A DNA stretch of 64,000 nucleotides from Planoprotostelium fungivorum (taxonomy: Eukaryota > Evosea > Variosea > Cavosteliida > Cavosteliaceae). A program made the position numbers and the translations under genes. Under the pieces are notes generated by a model, which ran no database searches, had not been told where the DNA came from, and was given only the letters and a program-made list of their open reading frames with translations. Where the stretch lies: the NCBI GenBank assembly GCA_003024175.1, contig MDYQ01000072.1:1-64000 (forward strand), given 5' to 3'. Positions within the stretch are counted from its first letter, which is position 1, and each line of letters opens with the position of its first letter. Of the stretch, positions 56,411 to 64,000 are shown piece by piece.

Positions 56411-59400
56411 CTATTGTGGATGGAATGTCTTTGCATTGAAGAGCTCCAGAGTGATGTGACTGAGGAAAGCAGGTATGGAGTGGCATTTAGACAAGTAACC
56501 AGAGATCTCTGCACCCAAGCTGGAGACGAATTCGGTCTCTAACAAGGCCAGCTGTCCCTTGCTGTGATCTGTGATGGAATTGAGACTTCAAGTTGAAAAT
56601 TGGGACGACTCACCGAATAGAATCTCGTCTTCTTTGGAGGCATATTTACTCGTCAATTTGTATCTGTTTTTCTTTTCAATTTTTCTTCACGTTTTTTTCA
56701 ATTTGAAAGGAGAATTCTTCTTTTTCTTTCGATTGGATACAAAAGGAGAAGAAAATCACCTCTTGTTATCAATTGGATAGACAGAATAACCGAATAAATC
56801 TTTCGTCAAATCTTGCACCTCCGAGATCTTATTCTGGGCGACCTACAGCCTCCATTATTCCTCGAAATCTTCATCTACAACTCACCTTCTTTAATTTCTG
56901 GTATTTAATAGTCTCTTCCTTCAATTGTCTCGTCAGCTGTTGGATCTGTTCCGTCTGCTTGGCATTGTCTTGAACTTTCTGAGAAAAATCAATCTACAAC
57001 CAGCCAACAATTCATCTACAACGCTACCTGAGGCTCTCCACCCAATTGGGATCTCAATTCTTCCACTTGCTTGCGTAATTGATCCTGTTGTAGATTGAGA
57101 ATAAAATAGAATAAATGGATTTACCAGTTCGTTCTTGTCTGCCATGGAAGAAGGGTTCATTGTCATATGTAAAACCTTTTCATCATCAGAAACGTAAATT
57201 CGACTTTTTTCTTCTGAAAATGTGAAAGAAATCTTCAATTCGAAAATTATATCTGAAAGAATCACCTTTGTTTTCGTTGAGTCAAATTCACCCTTACCCA
57301 CTCTCGCTTCCAATGCGGCGATCTACAACCAGTCACTCTCCGACTTCGCCTCGTTGTAGATGACAACAAATCCAATGTCACCTCGTCGATCAACTTCTGT
57401 ATCTCCTTGTTCAACTTTGCATTCTCTGCTCTTAGCCCCCCAAAGAGTTCTCCCTCCAATTCTTCCCCTTTTGAATTTCAAAATACAAAACGGGCGGGAA
57501 ACTCTTCACCTTTGACATTGGTCCCTTGTGAATTGAGGAGTGTGATGAGTGATTTGATTTGTTCTTCCTTCTCTGTGATCGTCTTCTCAGCCACTTTCAA
57601 TCGGTTCATCCTCTGCCTATGACATTCTCAGAATCTTCTCCAGAATTTTCCGTGAAATTTCGATCTACAACGAGACACTCACGCTTCGTGGGTCGGATCG
57701 GTCTCGTCCTCTTTGTCATAAGAATCTAATATGCGTTGTAGTCCTTCCTTCTGGCTCATGACTGCACTGCAGACAGCCTCTTGTCTCTTCACGCTCTCTC
57801 TCATGAGGCCCAATTGATTGGTCACCTCCACCCTCGCCTTCTGGAGCTGTACGACCTGAAATTTCGATGAGATTTTGCATCTACGTACGGTACGTACCTG
57901 AGCTTCCGCGGTATTCCGACCCGACTCTGAGACTTTGAGATCAGATGTCAGATTGTTGACACGGTCCGTCAGAAGTTCCACCTCCTTCTCCATCTGTAAT
58001 ATGCGAGATGCGATACCTGCGAATGTCACGAGAGAGTTTCATTCGAACGACAATGAGAGAGAGGAGTGATGTTTCACCTTCTGGACTGAGGTTGAAGATC
58101 TCGTGGTCTTTCAGTTGAGAGAAGAAGGACATCCTGATCGTGATCAGCTGTCACGACGATCGTGATGTGTCTCACCATTTCTGCTTCTCAGCCCTCAATC
58201 TCTCGACTTCCGTCTGGGTCTCGAATAATCGTGCCTCTAGGGTGGGTAGTTTCGCGTTGAGGCCTTCCAGGTTTCTGATCTTCTCTTGCAGAGCCTCGGA
58301 GTTGGTGTGAACTGCCTTCATCTTCTTGAACTCACTGATGCTCCTCCTGTATTCGCCCTCCATCTCTCTGTGTCGATTCATCTCATCTGATATCTGCGTC
58401 AATGGAATTGTAGACAAAGACGTGGCGAGTTGTAGATGGAAAATAAAAGGAAATAAAATCGTCACCCTTCATGCTGTTGATGATGACTTTTGCTTCTTCT
58501 GTCTCGATCGATTGGGCCTGTAGCTCTGCGTTTCTGGCTTTCTCGACTTCTAATTCTTGTTGCAGGATTTCAAGATTTCCATTCTTCTCCTTGTTCTCCT
58601 TCAATTTCTTCTGCAGTAGGTCCACCTGTATCCCCTCGTCACCCCGGCGGCACGAACATTCGAGACAATCTACAAACCTGCTCGCGATACGTGGCCACTC
58701 GACTGTTCAATTCAGAGAGTTGGGCGGCGTGCTTCACTTTGATGGTGTGGAGTCTCTCTTGTAGTTCGTCTTTTTCCATAGAAATTTCGTCGACAGATAA
58801 ATCTCCGATCTTTTCTCTTCTCAATTGAATCCTCTCCTCCTATGGCGTTTCAATGGAATGAAAATGATAGAGGTGGATGTCACGTGATCGTTGTAGAACG
58901 ATAATGACGATGATATTTTGTGTATCGGGATACGTACCTCGTATCGCTTGATCTTCTCGTCTCTCTGTGTAATCTTCTTCTTGAATTCCGCTTGTTCTTT
59001 CAGGAGAAATTCGATCTGCTCTTGCATGCTCTGTACCACGTCATCCATCTACAACTCGCCACTTTCACTTCATCGAGAAGAAACCACCTCACCTGCTGTC
59101 TCTCGATCTCCACTTTGGTTTGGAATGATTTCTCTTCGGATGATCGCTCAAGGTCGATGATGGTGGACTTGAGTCTCAGAACATTGTTTTCTGCCTCGAT
59201 GAGTGCGGCCTGAGATCTCGTGGCCTTGTCTCCTGACGTCGTGTGAGTGAGATTGTCTGTGGGAGGAACTCACTCGCTGATGTGACGTCTTGTTCTAAGA
59301 TGAAGATGGTCTGTTTGAAATAATCCAGTTGATACTTCTGTGGATCTGTTCATTTTGGAAGCGACAATGGATGGTGAAGATGATTCAATTGAGAGGTGAT

Positions 59401-59829
59401 GTGATGATACACAAGATGTACTCACGTCCTCTGACATGCTTGTCGAGTCTGGAATGTCTTCTTCTGGAACGTAACGTCTCTTCTTGGCTGAAGAGGGTGG
59501 CGTGTAGACGAAAGAAGCTTTGGGAATGAAGTATATTCCAGTCTGATCCTCTCTCGGTGGTGTCTTCATCTCATCCTCTCCTTCAGCTTCTCTCACTTCT
59601 GACGGTTCTTCTAATGGCTCGTCTTCTGAATCAAGGTGAGGATGTCTGTAATCACGATAATCGATTCACCTTGCTCTATGGCATCTTCAAATTCTCTGCT
59701 ATCCGTGTTGTCATCATTAGCATTGTTATTATTTACATCTTCTCCCTTATCTTCCTCGTTCTCATCATTTCTGAACGAGGGAGCCGTGATGTTGAATATA
59801 GACCCAGAAGTATCGTTCAACTCCTCCAT
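56411..59829 (-). CDS. MAD1L1: Mitotic spindle assembly checkpoint protein MAD1
   Basis: Long coiled-coil protein that recruits MAD2 to unattached kinetochores. The N-terminal acidic, Asn-rich part is MEELNDTSGSIFNITAPSFR; then PPREDQTGIYFIPKASFVYT. Coiled coil runs through FKQTIFILEQDVTSA, QSMQEQIEFLLKEQAEFKKK, LREKIGDLSVDE-type exons and LEILQQELEVEKARNAELQA. Near 57145-57180 lies EKVLHMTMNPSSMADKNEL, matching the MAD2-interaction motif of human MAD1 (KVLHMSLNP). The globular C-terminal domain reads LALLETEFVSSLGAEISGYL and SIPAFLSHITLELFNAKTF, as in animal MAD1 (SIPAFLSSLTLELFSRQT). There are many introns, several with ATCTACAACG words. Confidence 0.93.
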
Positions 59830-59959
59830 ATCTCAGATGTGATGTGATGATCGACGCGAGCGGGAAACTTTTATTCAAAGTCAATCTACAATGTAATTCC
59901 AAGAATTCATTTGCCGTTTGAGCATCGGGAGGGACAAAACGAACGATACACCGAAAGAG
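59830..59959. promoter_or_regulatory. Divergent promoter MAD1 / PARP with E2F-like site
   Basis: The 130-base spacer contains GCGAGCGGGAAAC at 59858-59870 (reverse GTTTCCCGCTCGC), an exact TTTCCCGC E2F core, midway between a checkpoint gene and a DNA-damage gene. One ATCTACAA word occurs at 59883. Confidence 0.5.
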
Positions 59960-62900
59960 ATGGGCATCTTTGACGATCTCCTCTTCACCTTCAACACAAA
60001 GACTGTGTATGAGGATCAGAATGCGAGGGAAGAGTTCATCATGGAAGAAGGAGGTAAATTGGTCAAGACAGTGAACAAGAATGTGAGGAGCGGGTCGCAA
60101 TCTGTGAAGCTGAAGCATCTAGTTGGATTATCTCGTCGTTGGAGATGATCTAGTGGTCACAGCCAAGACAAAATCGGCCGAACAAATGCACATCAAGATC
60201 GTCAAGGAGGAATGGCTGAAGGAATGTGAGGCTCAAGGGTGTCTAGTCGACGATAAGAAGTACTTGGTCGGCCGCTGGGTGAGACGTCGCATTCATTTCG
60301 TCTACACCATCGTCCCAACAAGTATAAACCGTCTCACATGACACAGGAAGATGATGACGATAGCAACGGTGAGATCTTTGGACCAAAATCATCTCCACGG
60401 CTCCATTCGATCATTCGACTCACAGACAACAGCTCGTTGGTGGTGGCAGGCAGACCAAGGTTGGGTTAGATACTCTCAGGCGCTCGAAGAGGAGTTAGAG
60501 AAGGCATGGTCGACCAAATCGGACGTCAAGATCGACGACCAGCGCTTCGTGGACTTGAAGAACATGTATCAGAGACGATACGACGATCACAACAAGGTAA
60601 TCTCATTCCCTCATTTTATGTCTGGTCGGCATCGAATCACACGATGAAATGACATTATCTTGCAGATCCGACCGGTGAAGAGAGAGGCACCGAAAAATCC
60701 ACCCAAAGCGAAGAAGCCAAAGAAGGTTGTTGAAGACGATGAAGAAGAGAAAGTGCCAGTCAAAAAGACGAAGAAAGCTGCCTCAGATGATGAAGAGGAT
60801 AAGGTCGAAAAGAAAAAAGCAACGTCGGGCGATGACTTGAAAGAAGTCCCCGGCCTCTTTGATGATCTCATCTTTTACATCGATGCACCGGACGACGCAG
60901 AAGATGAGGTAAACGATCTGTTGTACCCTCTGTAACATATATCTCACGCTTCGATAGGTAGAGAAGGTCATCACCGTCATCGAGGGCAGTGGTGGATTTG
61001 TGAGTCACCCATCATCACTTATCATCATCGTCATCACGACGACATCCATCACCATGACATCCATCACCTTCTCATCATGTTGACATCCATCACCTTCTCA
61101 TCATGTTGACATCCATCACCTTCTCATCATCACGATGACATCGATCACATTCTCATCATCACGTCCAGGTTTCGAGACGGTTCACCCAAAAAGTGAGAAG
61201 AGTTCTGTGTTGGAACGCAAAGTTGTCCTCCAGCTTGGCCGACCGTCACGAAGGGGCAAAGGATGTTGCCATCGACATCCAATGGCTGTACGATGCCCTG
61301 AAGCAGGGTAAATGTCCCAAGAACCTGAGTGACTACGAGGTGAAGACAGTCAAGGGTGAGATTTCGTCGAAATTTCTGCGGAATTGACACGTACAGCCAT
61401 TGTACCGAAGAAAAAAGAAGAGGAAGAGGAAGAAGAGGACGAGCCACCTGCGAAGAAGAGAAAGAACGATGGCAACAAGGTGAAATTCCGAAGAAAAATG
61501 GAGTATTCATCGATTTTTCAGGTGGTCAAGAAGGGCAATTGCGTTGTAGACGTACATTACCCCGGTGCATCACAGTATCACGTCTTAGAAGAAGGAAATA
61601 CCGCCTACGCTGTCATGCTCAGCCTCACCGTACGTCTATTTTTCCCATCTCTTTCTTCGCTTTTTCTTGGCCTTTTCCACGAAATTTCTTCCTTCTCGTA
61701 GATATCTCACACCTTCCATTGTTAACCATTGTAGGATATCGGACAGAACAACAACAAGTTCTATGTCATCCAACTGTTAGAGGCAGACGACAAGAAGAGC
61801 TGCGTCGTGTGGACTCGATGGGGCAGAGTGGGTCTGGGAGGTCAGAAGGACGCGAAAACTCTCGGGAAACTCGCGGCGAAGGATCTCTTTGCGAAAAAGT
61901 GAGAAATCGTATCTGCGACGATCTCTCATTTCTGCGATAACAGGTTCCGCGATAAGACTGGGAACGACTGGGACGGTCACAACGGAAAATACGAGAAAAT
62001 TCCTGGAAAATACGCGCTGGTAGAAGTCAACTATGACAGTGACGAGGAGCAAGAGGAACAGAAAGCCGACAAGATCAAACGTCACAAGGTATGTCTCATC
62101 TACAACCCTCCACCCCACTCACGATCTATTTATAGCCCAACGACCATTCGAAGGCTCCCAAATCAGATTTAGAGCCTTCCGTACAAGACTTAGTCAAGCT
62201 GATCTGTGACGTGGAGAAGATGAAGCTAGCCATGAAAGAATATCAAATTGATATGAAGAAGATGCCATTAGGAAAGCTATCCAAGAAACAGCTGACGAAG
62301 GGTGAGGAGTGACTCGTTGTAGATGGATGACGTGGGTAGGTTTCAACATCTTGAAGGAGATCGAGGAGACTTTGAAGGCGGGAAATGTGAAGAAACACAA
62401 ATTCGTCGACTTTTCGAATCAATTTTACACGATCATTCCTCACGATTTTGGAATGAGAGTACCACAAATACTCGAGGATCTACAACTCGTCAAACAAAAG
62501 AGGTGATCATAGTTTATTCTATTTTATTTCTCCCTCTCATGTGATTCACAACCTCGATGTCATGTGTATGTAAATGTTTTATTTCATTTTATTTGATATT
62601 GGAGGACTCACTCGGCGTAGAGAGATGCTGGAGATGTTGGTCGATTTGGAAATCGCCGGGAAAATTCTCTCCAAAGACGACGACGAGGTACGTACCTTAC
62701 GTACATTACCCTCGTACGTAATCTGACATTCCCAGGAAAATGCCAAGGAAAATCCCATCGATCTTCACTACAAGGGCCTCAACACCGAAATCGTGTCCCT
62801 GGATTCCACGGAAAAAACGTACAAGATATTACAGAAGTACGTACGGGATACGCACGGACCTACGCACCAGACGTACACCCTCTCCGTCACCGACATCTTC

Positions 62901-63691
62901 ACCGTGGCCAGGTGTCCATCTACAACGAGATATTCCATCATCTACAACTCACCATAGTATATCTCCAAGATCTCCGCGACATTTCGTCTTACGTCTTCCC
63001 AGGGAAGGACAGGACCAATATTTCGCGCCCTTCTCGAAACACGACAATCGACAGCTGCTATGGCATGGCTCCAGGCTGACCAATTGGGTCGGCATCCTCA
63101 GTCAAGGATTACGTATCGCACCACCAGAAGCTCCAGGTGAGACGGTATGATGTCATAGTGACGAATGATGACGTCATCAGTGACGGGGTACATGTTTGGC
63201 AAGGGTGTCTACTTTGCCGACATCGTGTCGAAATCGGCCAATTACTGTCACACGAACAAGCAGAATGATACCGTGAGACTACAACGTTGTAGATGACCGG
63301 AAGAATGACGGAAGATAGGGATTGCTCCTCTTGTGTGAGGTGGCATTGGGTAAGACCTTGAACAAGAAGCAAGCGGAAAATATCGTGAAACTTCCGGCGG
63401 GCTACGACTCTTGCATGGGGGTAGGTCAGTACACTCCCGACCCCACCGACCAAGAAGAGCTGTGAGAATTCGACCGTCTACAACGTTGTAGATTGACTCG
63501 AACAGGGACGACGGTACGATCGTACCTTGCGGTAAACCGAAGCACACGGGCATTCATGATACGGCCCTGTTATACAACGAATTTATTGTCTATGACACGA
63601 GACAGATACGAGTGAGGTATCTCATCAAGCTGGTGAGTGAGAAGGAAGTGAAAGACATCTCACGTTGTGACAGAGATTTAACTACAAGTGA
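59960..63691 (+). CDS. Poly(ADP-ribose) polymerase, BRCT-WWE-BRCT-WGR-PRD-CAT
   Basis: DNA-damage ADP-ribosyltransferase of the PARP1/2/3 clade. The ATG at 59960 opens [20 protein letters not shown], a BRCT fold ([20 protein letters not shown]). A WWE domain follows: [20 protein letters not shown] and [20 protein letters not shown]. After an acidic Lys linker comes a second [24 protein letters not shown] with [20 protein letters not shown]. The WGR domain is [20 protein letters not shown] with [14 protein letters not shown]. The PARP regulatory helices include [20 protein letters not shown]. The catalytic H-Y-E triad is intact: [34 protein letters not shown] and [20 protein letters not shown]. 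It ends FNYK. Glu in NEFIVYD supports chain elongation rather than mono-modification. Confidence 0.92.
61055..61164. repeat. 26-base tandem repeat in a PARP intron
   Basis: Four units of TGACATCCATCACCTTCTCA plus TCATGT start at 61055, 61081, 61107 and near 61136; the last is diverged. The repeat fills the intron before the VSRRFTQK exon. Confidence 0.85.
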
Positions 63692-63722
63692 GACGTTCAT
63701 TTTAATAAAAGAGTCGTGTGGA

Positions 63723-64000
63723 CTATTCATTGACATCCTCGACTCTGGATTTCTCTTCAGAGTCTGCATCCCGGGATATGTTCAAGTTCTGGAGGAGTGG
63801 GAGCTGATTGGTCATCATCATAGCCACCAGCACTTCGCTGTTGTCGGTTTGTCTGAAGAACTCTCGCAATTGGACCATGGTGATCTCAGTGTGATTATTG
63901 TCGTGAAGCCACCCGAAAAATGTTCTGATAGTAGCCTTCGAATAATCGAACAGAAGCCTGTTCAAAGTCTCCTCTGCCTTCATCTTCTCCTCTAGCTCAT
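63723..64000 (-). CDS. C-terminal part of an unidentified protein (runs off the window)
   Basis: The frame is open from the right edge and ends at 63723. It reads EEKMKAEETLNRLLFDYSKA, then TIRTFFGWLHDNNHTEITMV, QLREFFRQTDNSEVLVAMMM and a hydrophilic end EEKSRVEDVNE. A helical, EF-hand-like rhythm is present (DNNHTEITMVQLREFF), but the loop lacks a full set of acidic ligands. It is convergent with PARP, 31 bases from its stop. The 5' part lies outside. Confidence 0.55.
   Translation of the reverse strand, partial: ELEEKMKAEETLNRLLFDYSKATIRTFFGWLHDNNHTEITMVQLREFFRQTDNSEVLVAMMMTNQLPLLQNLNISRDADSEEKSRVEDVNE

Overview
This window looks like nuclear DNA of a compact, intron-rich protist. Nearly every gene is cut by short GT-AG introns of roughly 40-150 bases, intergenic gaps are often only 100-300 bases, and many gene pairs are divergent or convergent. 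The gene set (snurportin, C2CD5, katanin p60, MAD1, AP-1 mu, a BRCT/WWE PARP, a DH-PH RhoGEF) together with lineage-specific secreted proteins suggests a unikont, most probably a free-living amoebozoan such as a protosteloid amoeba. That placement is inference. I saw no tRNA, rRNA, CRISPR array or intact transposon ORF.

Left part (1-16900): an Xaa-His dipeptidase (M20), a 4HBT-type thioesterase divergent from snurportin, a cyclin K/L-type cyclin with a C-terminal RS domain, a GPI-anchored-type secreted protein, a PAP2-like multispanning membrane protein, a small tail-anchored protein, galactokinase, and a SET-domain gene with an apparent frameshift. Gene-poor gaps lie at 5017-6724, 9502-10449 and 11915-13570.

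Middle (17300-40350): C2CD5 and katanin p60 share a divergent promoter. Next come an orphan N-myristoylation-type protein and a nuclear NDUFS1 gene that holds only the Fe-S half of the protein and is divergent from RRP5. Then follow a tandem-exon cysteine-rich secreted protein, a vWA+Vwaint protein, a 0.5 kb element with 37-base terminal inverted repeats, and YEATS4/GAS41 divergent from AP1M1.

Right part (40700-64000): a decayed DUF4246 gene, a small basic membrane protein, a bromodomain protein with a long acidic SIM-like repeat array, a 7TM protein with a Cys-rich ectodomain, two weak genes, a C2-ARM-DH-PH RhoGEF, an orphan multi-exon gene, MAD1 divergent from a BRCT-WWE-BRCT-WGR-PRD-CAT PARP, and the 3' end of one more gene.

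The genes do not form one pathway. Several belong to nuclear and cell-cycle functions (cyclin, MAD1, PARP, GAS41, katanin, RRP5), and several divergent promoters carry E2F-like TTTCCCGC sites. The most unusual signals are the Fe-S-only NDUFS1, a ten-base word (ATCTACAACG and its complement) repeated many times and fused into perfect palindromes at three places, the cyclin intron whose retention would add a His-rich tail, the SIM-like acidic array, and a ~52-base element found twice 27 kb apart, one copy carrying a perfect RFX X-box palindrome.
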